Counted from the first letter of the stretch, positions 1 to 15,148 are shown. The stretch: DNA of 64,000 nt from Streptomyces flaveolus (GCF_014648815.1 NZ_BMRV01000016.1:1-64000), one strand, 5' to 3'. Notes: generated from the letters alone by a model not told the origin. Made by a program: numbers and translations.

Positions 1-441
1 CGACAGCGAGAAGTACCAGCTCAAACCCCGCGACTGGGACGCCGCCCACCGCGAGGGCCGCACCATCGCCCCCCTCATCACCAGACTCAACAGCATCCGA
101 CGCGACCATCCCGCGCTGCACCGGCTCAGGAATCTGCGCTTCCACCGGACCGACAACGACGCCCTCATCGCGTACAGCAAGCGCGTGGGGAGCGACGTCG
201 TGCTGGCGGTCGTCAATCTCGATCCCCACCGCACCCAGGAGGCCACGATCTCCCTCGACATGCCGCAGCTCGGCCTCGACTGGCACGAGTCGGTGCCGGT
301 CCACGACGAGCTCACGGGCGAGACCTACCACTGGGGCCGGACGAACTACGTGCGCCTCGAGCCCGGCCGGGCCCCCGCACACGTCTTCCACGTCCAGGGG
401 TCGTCCGCCGCCGCGCCGCAGAACGAAGGGTCGCCAGCCTC

Positions 442-445
<4 letters not shown>
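1..445 (+). CDS. glgE: GlgE maltosyltransferase, 3' end only
   Basis: This is the C-terminal end of a protein whose reading frame is open from base 2 to the TGA at 443-445; the start lies outside the window. The visible 147 residues show the end of the GH13 barrel region (NSIRRDHPALHRL) and the all-beta C-terminal domain (VVLAVVNLDPHRTQEA, then VHDELTGETYHWGR). These are typical of alpha-1,4-glucan:maltose-1-phosphate maltosyltransferase, which extends alpha-glucan from maltose 1-phosphate in the cytoplasm. The stop overlaps the treS start (ATGA), so the two are translationally coupled. The call rests on this C-terminal signature plus the treS-maltokinase-glgB context, which supplies its substrate and modifies its product. 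The catalytic residues are not visible here. Confidence 0.88.
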
Positions 446-2160
<1,715 letters not shown>

Positions 2161-2188
2161 GCGTGGGCCGAGGAAAGGACGCGTCACC

Positions 2189-3550
2189 ATGCCGAAGACC
2201 GCACCCCTGCGCCCGAGACCGGCGCATCTCGCCGAGCCGATGGCCTCGCTCGACGGGCTGCTGCGGGAGTGGCTGCCGAAGCAGCGCTGGTTCGCGGGCA
2301 AGGACCGGCCCGTGGCCGAACTCGGTCTGCTGTCGATGACCGAGCTGTTCCCGGGCTGCCTGCATCTGCTGGTGCACACCGGACACGGCCCCGTGCCCGC
2401 GCCGGGCGGCGCGCCCCCGGCCGGCGACTGCTACCAGTTGCTGCTCGGTGTGCGCGAGCAGCCGTCGCCGCGCCTGGGACGGGCGCTCATCGGGCAGGTG
2501 CAGGACGGCCCGCTGGCCGGCCGGACGGTCTACGACGCGCTGCACGACCCCCGGACGGCCCAGCTGCTCCTGGAACGGCTGCGGCAGCCCGGCAAGGCGG
2601 GTCCGCTGCGCTTCGAGTGCGACCCGGCCCGCCCGGTGCCCGGCGGGCTGGCACCCCGCATCCTGGACGCCGAGCAGTCCAACTCCTCGCTGGTGTACGG
2701 CGACGAGTTCATCCTCAAGGTGTTCCGGCGCATCCAGCCGGGGGTCAACCCCGATCTGGAGGTGCCGAGCGCCCTGGCCCGGCAGGGCTGCGGGCGGGTG
2801 CCCGCGCCGGTGGCGTGGCTGCGGACCACCCATCCGTACGAGGCGACGCTCGGTGTGCTCCAGCCGTTCCTGCACGACGCGTCCGACGGCTGGACCCTCG
2901 CCCTTCAGGCGCTGTCCTCCGGGGACGACTTCACCGCGCAGGCCCACGAGCTGGGACGGGCGATGGCCGACGTGCACCTGGCGCTGGCCTCGGCCTTCCC
3001 GGCCGGTGCCCCCGGGGAGAACGGCCGTACGGCGGCGGCGATGACCGAACGGCTGACCGCCGCCGCGCACTGCGTGCCGGCGCTGCAGCCCTTCGTGCCC
3101 GGTCTGCGGGCGGCCTTCGCCGCGCTGACCACCTGCGACTCGGGGCCGCCCGCCCAGCGCATCCACGGCGACCTGCACCTGGGCCAGGTGCTGCGGGCCG
3201 GCCGGGACTGGTTCGTCATCGACTTCGAGGGCGAACCGTCCCGTCCGCTCGCCGAACGGCGCAGCGCCCACTCCCCCGTGCGGGACATCGCGGGCATGCT
3301 GCGTTCCTTCGACTACGCCGCCCGGCAGCGCCGCCCGTGGCGCCCCGAGTGGGCGCGCCGCTGCCGGGAGGCGTTCTGCGCGGGTTACGCCGCCCGAGCC
3401 GGGTGGGACCCCCGTAAGAAGCACGGCCTGCTGCGCGCCTACGAGACCGACAGGGCCGTGTATGAGGTGCTGTACGAGGCCCGGCACCGCCCCGACTGGC
3501 TTCCCGTACCCATGGCGGCGATCGAACGACTCGCCGTGAGAGGAGACTGA
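2189..3550 (+). CDS. mak: Maltokinase (Pep2/Mak type)
   Basis: A 453-residue kinase of the aminoglycoside-phosphotransferase-like fold. It phosphorylates maltose to maltose 1-phosphate, the GlgE donor. An N-terminal cap region contains LREWLPKQRWFAGKDR (about residues 28-43), the hallmark start of actinobacterial maltokinases. The Brenner-type catalytic loop HGDLHLGQ carries Asp328, and the metal-binding VIDFEGEP segment carries Asp345. The Gln in place of the usual Asn in the loop is normal for this family. The start ATG follows a GAGGAAAGG ribosome site by 8-9 bases. It lies between treS and glgB in the same operon. The alternative name pep2 is used in mycobacteria and Streptomyces. Confidence 0.92.
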   Translation: MPKTAPLRPRPAHLAEPMASLDGLLREWLPKQRWFAGKDRPVAELGLLSMTELFPGCLHLLVHTGHGPVPAPGGAPPAGDCYQLLLGVREQPSPRLGRALIGQVQDGPLAGRTVYDALHDPRTAQLLLERLRQPGKAGPLRFECDPARPVPGGLAPRILDAEQSNSSLVYGDEFILKVFRRIQPGVNPDLEVPSALARQGCGRVPAPVAWLRTTHPYEATLGVLQPFLHDASDGWTLALQALSSGDDFTAQAHELGRAMADVHLALASAFPAGAPGENGRTAAAMTERLTAAAHCVPALQPFVPGLRAAFAALTTCDSGPPAQRIHGDLHLGQVLRAGRDWFVIDFEGEPSRPLAERRSAHSPVRDIAGMLRSFDYAARQRRPWRPEWARRCREAFCAGYAARAGWDPRKKHGLLRAYETDRAVYEVLYEARHRPDWLPVPMAAIERLAVRGD

Positions 3551-3553
3551 CCC

Positions 3554-5776
3554 GTGGCCCTCCGCGACACCTCGCTCCCCGAGCCGTCCGGTCCCGTCCC
3601 GCACGCACCCGGTGCGTGCCAAGCCGCCCCGCCCCTGGACCCGACCGACCGAGGGCGCCTTCTGGCGGGCGCCCACCACGACCCGCACGCGCTGCTCGGC
3701 GCCCATCCGGTGCCCGGCGGGATCGCCTTCAGGGCGCTGCGCCCCTTCGCCCGCGAGGTGAGCGTGGTCGTCGACGGCGAGCGCCGGCCTCTCGTGTCGG
3801 AGGAGGACGGCCTGTTCTCCGGCGTCCTGCCGCTCGCGGACATCCCCGCGTACACCCTCGTCGTGACGTACGAGGAGGGCGAGCAGGAGACGCACGACCC
3901 GTACCGGTTCCTGCCCGCCCTCGGCGAGCTGGACCTGCACCTGATCAGTGAAGGCCGGCACGAGCAGCTGTGGCGGGCGCTCGGCGCGGAGCCCATGACC
4001 CACGAGGGCGTCTCCGGCACCCGGTTCACGGTGTGGGCGCCGAACGCACAGGGTGTGCGGGTCGCCGCCGACTTCACCCACTGGGACGGCACGGCGTTCC
4101 CGATGCGCTCGCTCGGTTCGTCGGGGGTGTGGGAGCTGTTCCTGCCGGGCGTCGGCGAGGGCACCCGGTACAAGTTCGAGATCCACTCCCGCTACGGGCA
4201 CCGGTTCCTCAAGGCCGACCCGATGGCGCGCGCGGCGGAGGAGCCGCCGAACACGGCCTCCGTCGTGACGGCGTCCCACTACGAGTGGAACGACCGGGAG
4301 TGGATGCGGACCCGGTCCGCCACTCCGGTGCACGAGGCGCCGTTCTCGGTGTACGAGGTGCACCTGCCCTCGTGGCGTCCGGGGCTGACCTACCGCGAGC
4401 TGGCCGATGTGCTGCCCGCGTACGTCAAGGACCTGGGCTTCACGCACGTCGAGCTGATGCCGGTCGCCGAGCACCCCTACGGTCCCTCCTGGGGCTACCA
4501 GGTCACCGGCTTCTACGCGCCGACCGCGCGCCTCGGCTCGCCCGACGACTTCCGGTACCTGGTCGACGCCCTGCACGGGGCGGGCATCGGCGTGATCATG
4601 GACTGGGTGCCGGCGCACTTCCCGAAGGACGACTGGGCGCTGGCCCGGTTCGACGGAGACCCGCTGTACGAGCCCGGGGACGCCCGGCGCGCCGAGCACC
4701 CGGACTGGGGCACGTACACCTTCGACTTCGCCCGCACCGAGGTGCGCAACTTCCTCGTCGCCAACGCCGTGTACTGGTGCGAGGAGTTCCACATCGACGG
4801 GCTGCGCGTCGACGCGGTCGCCTCGATGCTCTACCTGGACTACTCGCGCGATTCCGGGCAGTGGGAACCCAACCAGTACGGCGGCCGGGAGGACCTGGCG
4901 GCCATGGCGTTCCTCCAGGAGATGAACGCGACCGTCTACCGGCGCTGCCCCGGTGTGGTGACCATCGCCGAGGAGTCGACCGCGTGGGGCGGGGTGACCA
5001 GTCCGACCGACGGCGGCGGGCTCGGGTTCGGGCTGAAGTGGAACATGGGCTGGATGCACGACTCGCTGGAGTACGTCGCGCACGAGCCGGTGCACCGCAA
5101 GTACCACCACCACGAGATGACCTTCTCGATGGTGTACGCGTACAGCGAGAACTACGTGCTGCCGATCTCCCACGACGAGGTCGTGCACGGCAAGCAGGCG
5201 CTGGTGTCGAAGATGCCGGGCGACTGGTGGCAGCGGCGCGCGAACGTCCGCGCCTATCTCGGCTTCATGTGGGCCCACCCGGGCAAGCAGTTGCTGTTCA
5301 TGGGGCAGGAGATCGCCCAGGGCGCCGAGTGGTCGGAGAAGCAGGGCCCCGAGTGGTGGCTGCTCGACGAGGGGTACGCCTCGGCGGGCGACCACCGCGG
5401 GATCCAGGACCTGGTGCGCGAGCTCAACACCCGCTACGGCCGGACCCCGGCGCTGTGGCAGCGCGACACCGATCCGGCCGGCTTCCGCTGGGTCGCCGTG
5501 GACGCGGCCGAGGACAACGTCTTCGCGTTCCTGCGGTTCGACAAGGACGGCAACCCCCTGCTGGCGGTGTCGAACTTCTCGCCGGTGGTCCGGCACGAGT
5601 ACGGGTTCGCCGTCGGCGACGACGTCGCCGCCTGGCAGGAGGTCCTCAACACCGACGCCGAGGAGTACGGCGGCAGCGGCGTGACCAACCCCGACCCGGT
5701 CAAGCCGGAGGACGGCAGCATCCGGATCACGCTGCCGCCGCTGGCCACGGTGTGGCTGATGCCCTTCGGTCTCTGA
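3554..5776 (+). CDS. glgB: 1,4-alpha-glucan branching enzyme
   Basis: A 740-residue GH13 branching enzyme that makes alpha-1,6 branches in the glucan polymerised by GlgE. An N-terminal early-set domain (about 25-115) is followed by a CBM48 module (TRFTVWAPNAQGVRVAADF, about 156-175), the catalytic barrel and a C-terminal beta domain. Active-site residues are Asp420 (DGLRVDAVASM), Glu473 (VTIAEEST) and Asp541 (ISHDEVVHGK). The start is a GTG preceded by AGGAG with an 8-base spacer, 3 bases after the maltokinase stop. Together the first four genes give a complete trehalose-to-glucan route. Streptomyces can carry two glg loci with different developmental roles; which one this is cannot be decided from sequence alone. 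Confidence 0.95.
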   Translation: MALRDTSLPEPSGPVPHAPGACQAAPPLDPTDRGRLLAGAHHDPHALLGAHPVPGGIAFRALRPFAREVSVVVDGERRPLVSEEDGLFSGVLPLADIPAYTLVVTYEEGEQETHDPYRFLPALGELDLHLISEGRHEQLWRALGAEPMTHEGVSGTRFTVWAPNAQGVRVAADFTHWDGTAFPMRSLGSSGVWELFLPGVGEGTRYKFEIHSRYGHRFLKADPMARAAEEPPNTASVVTASHYEWNDREWMRTRSATPVHEAPFSVYEVHLPSWRPGLTYRELADVLPAYVKDLGFTHVELMPVAEHPYGPSWGYQVTGFYAPTARLGSPDDFRYLVDALHGAGIGVIMDWVPAHFPKDDWALARFDGDPLYEPGDARRAEHPDWGTYTFDFARTEVRNFLVANAVYWCEEFHIDGLRVDAVASMLYLDYSRDSGQWEPNQYGGREDLAAMAFLQEMNATVYRRCPGVVTIAEESTAWGGVTSPTDGGGLGFGLKWNMGWMHDSLEYVAHEPVHRKYHHHEMTFSMVYAYSENYVLPISHDEVVHGKQALVSKMPGDWWQRRANVRAYLGFMWAHPGKQLLFMGQEIAQGAEWSEKQGPEWWLLDEGYASAGDHRGIQDLVRELNTRYGRTPALWQRDTDPAGFRWVAVDAAEDNVFAFLRFDKDGNPLLAVSNFSPVVRHEYGFAVGDDVAAWQEVLNTDAEEYGGSGVTNPDPVKPEDGSIRITLPPLATVWLMPFGL

Positions 5777-5884
5777 GGCGCGGCGGCGCCACCAGGTGTT
5801 CGGCGCCCTTCCGGGGGCATTCGGGGTCCGACGGCCGGAACACGCCGACCGTCGCCCCGCCGGCCCACAGAAAGGCGACATCAC

Positions 5885-6976
5885 GTGCGCACCGTCGGAG
5901 TGGAGGAGGAACTCCTCCTGGTCGATCCCGAGTCCGGCGAGCCACGCGCACTGTCCGCCGCGGTGCTCGCCCGGGCCTTTCAGGACGATGCCGAGCAGGA
6001 CGTCTTCGAGAAGGAACTGCACGAGCAGATGCTCGAGTTCGCCACGCATCCGCAGGCGGACATGGAGCGCCTGCACGCGGAGATCGTCCGCTGCCGTGAG
6101 GAGGCCGGGCGGCACGCCGCCGGGACCGGCTGCGCCGTCGCCGCGCTCGCCACGTCGCCGCTGCCGGTCAGCCCCGCCGTCGGCATGAACCACCGTTACC
6201 AATGGATGGCGGAGCAGTACGGCGTCGTGGTGCACGAGCAGCTCGTCCTCGGCTGCCACGTGCACGTGTCCGTGGAGTCCGACGAGGAGGGCGTCGCGGT
6301 GATCGACCGGGTGCGCCCCTGGCTGTCGGTGCTCACCGCGCTGAGCGCGAACTCCCCGTTCTGGCAGGGGCAGGACTCGGCGTACAGCAGCTACCGCAGC
6401 CGGGTCTGGCAGCGCTGGCCGTCGGCCGGTCCCACGGAGCTGTTCGGGTCGGCGGAGACCTACCACCGCCGGGTCGCGGACATGGTGGCCACCGGCACCA
6501 TCCTCGACGAGGGGATGATCTACTTCGACGTCCGGCTCTCCCGGCGCTACCCGACGGTGGAGTTCCGGGTCTCGGACGTCTGCCTGGACGCGAGCACCGC
6601 CGTACTGATCGCCACCCTGGCCCGCGGCCTGGTCGAGACGGCCGCCCGCGAGTGGCGGGAGGGCAAGGAGCCGGTCGGGCACAGTGTCAGCCTGCTGCGT
6701 CTGGCCGCCTGGCGGGCCGCCCGGTCCGGGCTGACGGAGGAGCTGCTGCACCCCGCGACGATGCGGCGCATGCCCGCGGAGACAGTGGTCCGGGCCCTGC
6801 TGGAGCACGTACGGGAGGCGCTGGCCGCCGCCGGCGACCTGGAGCGGGCCGAGAAGCTGGCCGAGGGCCTGCTGCGGCACGGCAACGGCGCCCGCGTGCA
6901 GCGCGAGCTGCTGAAGCGCACCGGCAGCCTGCGGGACGTCGTCACCGAGTGCGTGCGCCGCACCCAGCTGCCCTGA
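5885..6976 (+). CDS. YbdK-type carboxylate-amine ligase (glutamate-cysteine ligase 2 family)
   Basis: A 363-residue protein of the GCS2 superfamily, which catalyses ATP-dependent ligation of a carboxylate (classically glutamate) to an amine or cysteine. The family opening VGVEEELLLVDPESG is at residues 4-18, the metal-site GCHVHVSV near 121-128, and YFDVRLSRRYPTVEFRVSDV near 215-234. GTG at 5885 follows AGAAAGG by 8 bases. It lies 108 bp after glgB on the same strand, so it may share the operon or have its own promoter. YbdK has only weak glutamate-cysteine ligase activity in E. coli, so the true substrate is open. Glutathione synthesis is unlikely in an actinomycete that probably uses mycothiol. 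Confidence 0.85.
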   Translation: MRTVGVEEELLLVDPESGEPRALSAAVLARAFQDDAEQDVFEKELHEQMLEFATHPQADMERLHAEIVRCREEAGRHAAGTGCAVAALATSPLPVSPAVGMNHRYQWMAEQYGVVVHEQLVLGCHVHVSVESDEEGVAVIDRVRPWLSVLTALSANSPFWQGQDSAYSSYRSRVWQRWPSAGPTELFGSAETYHRRVADMVATGTILDEGMIYFDVRLSRRYPTVEFRVSDVCLDASTAVLIATLARGLVETAAREWREGKEPVGHSVSLLRLAAWRAARSGLTEELLHPATMRRMPAETVVRALLEHVREALAAAGDLERAEKLAEGLLRHGNGARVQRELLKRTGSLRDVVTECVRRTQLP

Positions 6977-7019
6977 GGCGCGCCCTGACCTGCCCGGTCC
7001 GTCTCCTGACCGTGACCGC

Positions 7020-7253
7020 TCAGAAGATCAGGGCGAGGGCGTAGGCGAGGAATCCGGCCGCCATCAGCACCACGACGGCGAGGATCAGGATCAGCGGTCC
7101 CTTGGCCCAGCCCTTCGGAGGGTTGTGCGCCTCGAACGGGCCCGCCTCGGGCATGCTGCTCTCCGCCGGCGGGGTCTCGCCGGGCGGTACGCCACCGCCC
7201 GGCTCCAGGCCGGTGGTGCGTTCCGGGTCGGGATCGGGGTTCGTATAGCTCAT
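7020..7253 (-). CDS. Small single-pass membrane protein, DUF6480-like
   Basis: A 77-residue protein convergent with the preceding ligase gene. The N-terminal half is Pro/Gly/Glu-rich and low complexity (NPDPDPERTTGLEPGGGVPPGE), followed by one strong hydrophobic helix at about 52-76 (LILILAVVVLMAAGFLAYALALI) ending at the C-terminus. The NPDPDP...GLEPGGGVPPGETPP pattern matches, from memory, the Streptomyces family DUF6480, of unknown function. The topology suggests a tail-anchored protein with the soluble part inside the cell. Nothing else indicates its role. Confidence 0.75.
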   Translation of the reverse strand: MSYTNPDPDPERTTGLEPGGGVPPGETPPAESSMPEAGPFEAHNPPKGWAKGPLILILAVVVLMAAGFLAYALALIF

Positions 7254-7402
7254 GCCCTACGGGTCCCCCGATCCGCCGAGATCACCGGGTGGGAACACTT
7301 CTGCCGTCCCTGCCCCCCATCGCTCGCGCCTCGGCTAGATTCGAGCCGCCGATGACGGTGCCCGTCGGTGACGTCACCCTCCGTACATGTCAGGAGCAGC
7401 GC

Positions 7403-9313
7403 ATGCGCGACCTCGCTCTCGCTCCCCCGGCCGCCCCGCCGCCCCTGACCGGAGGGCTCGCCGACAGTCTCTTCGAGACGGCGGCCCGCACCCCCGCCCT
7501 GCCGATGCTCGCGCGCCGCCCGGTGCCGACCTCCGCCGTCTGGGAGGAGGTGACCGCCGTCGAGTTCCGCGACGAGGTGGTCGACCTGGCCAAGGGGCTG
7601 ATCGCGTGCGGGATCCAGCCGGGCGACCGGGTGGCGATCCTCGCCCGCACGCGCTACGAGTGGACGGTCTTCAGCTACGCGCTGTGGACGGTGGGTGCCG
7701 AGGTCGTCCCGATCTACCCGACCTCCTCGCGCGAACAGGTCGAGTGGATCCTGCGGGACGCGGGCTGCGTGGCCGTGGTGGTCGAGGACGAGCAGAGCGT
7801 GATGACCGTCGGCTCGGTGTGCGCGTCGCTGCCGTCGCTGCGGCACGTGTGGCAACTGGACGCGGGCGCGCCGGCCGCGCTGGTGGCGCGCGGTGAGTTC
7901 ATCCCGTTCGCGACCGTGGACTCCATGCGCCGCATCGTGCTGCCGGACTCCACCGCCGTCGTCGCCTACACCTCCGGCACCTCGGGCCGGGCCCTGGGCT
8001 GCGCGCTGAGCCACCGCAGCCTGGCGGCCCCGTGCGACACGCTGCTGGCCGGCTGGGGTCACACGGTGGCTCCCGAAGGGGAGCAGGGCGCGGTCCTCGC
8101 CTTCCTGCCGTTCTCCCACGTGTACGGGCTGATGATCCAGAGCCTGTGCGTCCGGGGCGGACTGCTCATGGCGCACGAGCCCGCGATGAGCGCGGAGGCG
8201 CTGTCGTCTGCGCTGCGGTCCTTCCGTCCGACGTACTTCTACGCCGTCCCGTCGGTCCTGGAGAAGCTCTACAAGAACTTCCTGCGCACGGCCCAGCAGG
8301 CGGGCCGCGGGGCGCTGTTCGAGCGGGCCGCCGGCACGGCGCGGGACTTCGCCGCGGCCCTGGAGCGCCAGCGGCTCGGCAGGGGGCCGGGGCCCGGCTT
8401 CGATCTGCGGCTCCAGCACGCCCTGTACGAGCGGACGGTGTACCGCCGGCTGCGGAGCGCGCTGGGCGGCCGGGTGCGGCGGGCGACGTGCGGCGGTTCG
8501 CCGCTCAGCCGCGACCTGTCCCTCTTCTACGAGGGCATCGGCGTGTACGTGCACGACGGCTACGGCCTGACGGAGACCAGCGGCGGGCTCACCATGCAGC
8601 CGCTGGGCCGGGAGAAGTCGGGCACCGTCGGGCAGCCCCTGCCCGGCATGGAGATCCGGGTGGCCGACGACGGGGAGATCCTGGTGCGCGGGCCGTCGCT
8701 GTTCCAGGGGTACGTCGGTGACGCGGCGGCCACCCGCCGGGTCCTGCGCGGCGGGTGGCTGGCCACCGGGGACCTCGGGCACCTGGACGAGGAGAACTAC
8801 CTGGCGATCACGGGCCGCAAGAAGGACGTCATCATCACCAGCGGCGGCAAGAGCGTGGCCCCGGCCGCCCTGGAGGAGCGGCTGCGGATGCACCCGCTCG
8901 TCCACCAGGCGGTGGTCGTGGGCGACAACCGGCCCTGCGTCGGTGCGCTGATCACCCTGGATCCCGAGTTCCTGACGCACTGGCGGGCGGGACTGGCGCT
9001 CCAGGGCGACGCGTCGGTGCGCGAGGCGCGCGAGGAGAACGCGCTGCGGGAGGAGATCGCCCGGGCCGTCGCCGCGGCGAACAGCGCCGTCTCGCGCTCG
9101 GAGTCCATCCGGGTCTTCCGCGTCCTGCCGGAGCCGTTCGACGTGAGCAACGGGCTGCTGACACCGTCGATGAAGCTGCGGCGGGACGAGATCGTGCGGA
9201 CCTACGCCCTGGAGATCGACGCGATGTACGAGGCGCGCTCGCGGCGACGGCCACAGGTGCCGGCGCAGGAGCCGGCCGGCTGGGAGGACTCGGACAACGT
9301 CTTCTTCCGGTGA
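7403..9313 (+). CDS. Long-chain fatty acid-CoA ligase (AMP-forming)
   Basis: A 636-residue ANL-superfamily adenylating enzyme, probably activating fatty acids to acyl-CoA at the inner membrane face. The P-loop-like motif is AYTSGTSGRALG, less canonical than TSGTTGxPKG. Further motifs are DGYGLTETSGG, the ATP-binding aspartate in LATGDLGHLDEEN, the hinge ITGRKKDVIITSGGK, and the C-terminal catalytic lysine in LTPSMKLRRDE. The layout with a long middle region (YKNFLRTAQQAGRG) is like FadD15/FAA1-type ligases. The ATG at 7403 is chosen because AGGAG lies 7 bases upstream; an in-frame start at 7289 would add 38 uncharacteristic residues. Its relation to the neighbouring anti-sigma genes is unclear. 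Confidence 0.88.
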   Translation: MRDLALAPPAAPPPLTGGLADSLFETAARTPALPMLARRPVPTSAVWEEVTAVEFRDEVVDLAKGLIACGIQPGDRVAILARTRYEWTVFSYALWTVGAEVVPIYPTSSREQVEWILRDAGCVAVVVEDEQSVMTVGSVCASLPSLRHVWQLDAGAPAALVARGEFIPFATVDSMRRIVLPDSTAVVAYTSGTSGRALGCALSHRSLAAPCDTLLAGWGHTVAPEGEQGAVLAFLPFSHVYGLMIQSLCVRGGLLMAHEPAMSAEALSSALRSFRPTYFYAVPSVLEKLYKNFLRTAQQAGRGALFERAAGTARDFAAALERQRLGRGPGPGFDLRLQHALYERTVYRRLRSALGGRVRRATCGGSPLSRDLSLFYEGIGVYVHDGYGLTETSGGLTMQPLGREKSGTVGQPLPGMEIRVADDGEILVRGPSLFQGYVGDAAATRRVLRGGWLATGDLGHLDEENYLAITGRKKDVIITSGGKSVAPAALEERLRMHPLVHQAVVVGDNRPCVGALITLDPEFLTHWRAGLALQGDASVREAREENALREEIARAVAAANSAVSRSESIRVFRVLPEPFDVSNGLLTPSMKLRRDEIVRTYALEIDAMYEARSRRRPQVPAQEPAGWEDSDNVFFR

Positions 9314-9450
9314 CGGGAGCGTCACCCGCGGTGCGCTGCGCCGGTGCGGGCACAGACGGGCGCGTAGCCTGCGCCGACTCGGGAACTAACAAACGAAGGG
9401 AAAGCCAAGGAAGGTACGACGCCCGGTGGACGCCGGGCCGGGAAGGCGAA

Positions 9451-9885
9451 ATGGCAGCCGAGTCGCGTTGGGACAGGACACTGGCTTCCGAGGAGATCAC
9501 GAGCCGCACCGCCAGCTTCACCGGAGAGCTGCACAATGTGACCGGTGCTCGCCTTGTCGCGGAGGAGTTCCTCTACGACCTGGCACGTGTGGCACCGCCC
9601 TCGGCGCCCGAGCACTGGGACGACATCCTGCTGGTGGTCACCGAACTGGCGGCCAACGCGGTGCAGTACGCCCCGGGGCCCTTCGAGCTGCGCATGCGCC
9701 GTACCTTCGACGGCGTGCACGTGGTGATGCACGACACGAGCACCACGGAGCCCGCGCCGCGTCCCTTCCATCCGAGCAACGGCGGCGGCGGTATCGGCTG
9801 GCATCTGATCCACACCCTGTCCGACCAGGTGAGCGTGGTCACCGGTGGACGGGGCAAGGACATCCACGTCTTCCTGCCCTGGTGA
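9451..9885 (+). CDS. RsbW-like ATP-binding protein (putative anti-sigma kinase)
   Basis: A 144-residue GHKL ATPase-fold protein. The N-box helix reads ILLVVTELAANAVQYA (about residues 60-75), and a glycine-rich ATP-lid region HPSNGGGGIGWHLIHTL lies at about 107-123. Such proteins bind and inhibit SigB/SigF-type sigma factors and phosphorylate STAS antagonists. ATG at 9451 follows GGGAAGG with a 4-base spacer. Its partner is unknown; nearby candidates are the STAS protein at 17912 and the sigma factor at 28723-29589. A convergent gene of the same family ends 10 bp downstream, so this is a tail-to-tail pair of paralogues. Confidence 0.85.
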   Translation: MAAESRWDRTLASEEITSRTASFTGELHNVTGARLVAEEFLYDLARVAPPSAPEHWDDILLVVTELAANAVQYAPGPFELRMRRTFDGVHVVMHDTSTTEPAPRPFHPSNGGGGIGWHLIHTLSDQVSVVTGGRGKDIHVFLPW

Positions 9886-9894
9886 GCGTCCCGG

Positions 9895-10365
9895 TCAGGT
9901 ACCGGCGGGGCGTATCGGCACCAGGGCGCTGATCGTCTTGCCGCCCTCGGGGCGCCGCTCGACGGCGATGTCGCGCGTCAGCCGGGCGACGAGCGGCCAG
10001 CCGTAGCCACTGCCGTGGTGCCGGGTGGGGAACGCGTACACCGCCCTGGGTATCACCGGGCTGTTGTCGTGGACGGCGATCCACACGCCCTCGCCCGTTG
10101 GGCGGACGTCGAAGCCGGCCAGTCCGCCGCCGTGCCGGATCGCGTTGGTGACCAGCTCCGAGACGACGAGCAGCAGGTCGACGACGTCCTCTTCGCGCAC
10201 CCCGCGGTCCGTGCCGCCCCACCGCTCGCGCACCGCCGACTCCGCGTACGCCCGCGCGTCGGCCGCGCTGGTCACGGCGGCCCGCGCGGGTGTGCCGACC
10301 GGCGCGGGTGTGCCGACCGGCGCGGCACCGGAGGCGGACGTGGTGATCTGGTCGGTTCGTTCCAT
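9895..10365 (-). CDS. RsbW-like ATP-binding protein with low-complexity N-terminus
   Basis: A 156-residue GHKL ATPase-fold protein of the Streptomyces anti-sigma type. The N-box is LLLVVSELVTNAIRHGGG (about residues 63-80), the Mg/ATP loop VAVHDNSP-like (WIAVHDNSP, about 93-101) and the G2 region HHGSGYGWPLVARL (about 115-128). An N-terminal Ala/Thr-rich tail contains PVGTPAPVGTPA, encoded by a short tandem DNA duplication near 10290-10325. It may regulate a SigB-family sigma factor by partner switching. It is followed downstream on the opposite strand by its paralogue at 9451. Confidence 0.84.
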   Translation of the reverse strand: MERTDQITTSASGAAPVGTPAPVGTPARAAVTSAADARAYAESAVRERWGGTDRGVREEDVVDLLLVVSELVTNAIRHGGGLAGFDVRPTGEGVWIAVHDNSPVIPRAVYAFPTRHHGSGYGWPLVARLTRDIAVERRPEGGKTISALVPIRPAGT

Positions 10366-10431
10366 GTCTGTGGTGTCCCTGGCTTGCCCGGGCCGTGCTG
10401 TCGTCCTGCACCGGGTCGGTCGGCCGGCGGG

Positions 10432-10803
10432 TCAGTCTGCCGTGGTGTCCCGGGGCGGCAACCGGTCGTAGTAGTCGCCCACGGCCGTCAGATACTCGCG
10501 GTCCATGGTCTCGCTGTCGGTCCGGAACCGGGGCGCCGCTTTGATCTCCGCCCTGGTGCACCCCACGGTGACGGTGCGGGCCTCGGGGTCGATGCCGCGC
10601 ACCATGCCGACCGGTACGAGCACGCTGCGTCCGAAGACCCAGACGCCGGTGTCGACGACCAGGTGCCGCATGCCGAAATGGTCGGCCTGCCGGTCGACGT
10701 GGCCGACGGTGCCGTCACTCGCCAGAACGGTGCAGCCCGTGAGGTCCTGCCCCTCCGTGTGACCGCTGCCCACCGCGTACGACCAGATGTTGTCCGTCGG
10801 CAC
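10432..10803 (-). CDS. PRC-barrel domain protein
   Basis: A 123-residue soluble protein. The first half resembles a PRC-barrel beta domain (DLTGCTVLASDGTVGHVDRQ, about 19-38, then RHLVVDTGVWVFGRSVLVPVGMV, about 45-67). The C-terminal part ends with a helical DREYLTAVGDYYDRLPP. PRC-barrel proteins of this shape are common in Streptomyces stress loci; their biochemical role is not settled. The GTG at 10803 is preferred because GGAAGGGGC sits 6-8 bases upstream, whereas the in-frame ATG at 10824 precedes that ribosome site. Transcription diverges from the large kinase gene at 11153. Confidence 0.78.
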   Translation of the reverse strand: MPTDNIWSYAVGSGHTEGQDLTGCTVLASDGTVGHVDRQADHFGMRHLVVDTGVWVFGRSVLVPVGMVRGIDPEARTVTVGCTRAEIKAAPRFRTDSETMDREYLTAVGDYYDRLPPRDTTAD

Positions 10804-11152
10804 GCTGCCCCTTCCCTTCCGCATGGATCGGCTCCGACCGGAGCTGCGAATGACGGGCCGGGCGGCTCCCGAGGGCGGGCCTGCCCGACCGGCTCCACAG
10901 CAGCGGATACCCGGCCCGGGCCGCCGCATTCGGGACGCGCGGCCGGGCGGCGTCGGGAACGCCGGGCACCGCGGGGGTTCCCCGCTTTGTCGCCCGGTCG
11001 GCACCTGGGTTAGCCTCTGACGTATTTTTCTCATCGCGCATATCCGTGAACTGCGGAAATGCACGCACAACAGACCGGACCGCCCGACGTGTCCGGAGGT
11101 GTTCCGAGCCCTCGGGTCCCGGGGGCTCCTGGGGAGCGGAACGAGGGTGCGC
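10804..11152. promoter_or_regulatory. Divergent intergenic region (349 bp) between PRC-barrel and multi-HAMP kinase genes
   Basis: No gene is convincing here. The stretch around 10825-10990 is very GC rich. Toward the kinase gene it becomes AT richer (TGACGTATTTTTCTCATCGCG near 11019-11039). A TTAGCCT element near 11010 could be a -10 box for the kinase gene, but I see no good -35 partner. Both promoters must lie here because the flanking genes diverge. Confidence 0.45.

Positions 11153-15148
<3,996 letters not shown>

Noticed and set aside
7289..7402. N-terminal extension of the acyl-CoA ligase
   Set aside because: The extra residues are unlike the family, and a good AGGAG site lies just before ATG 7403.
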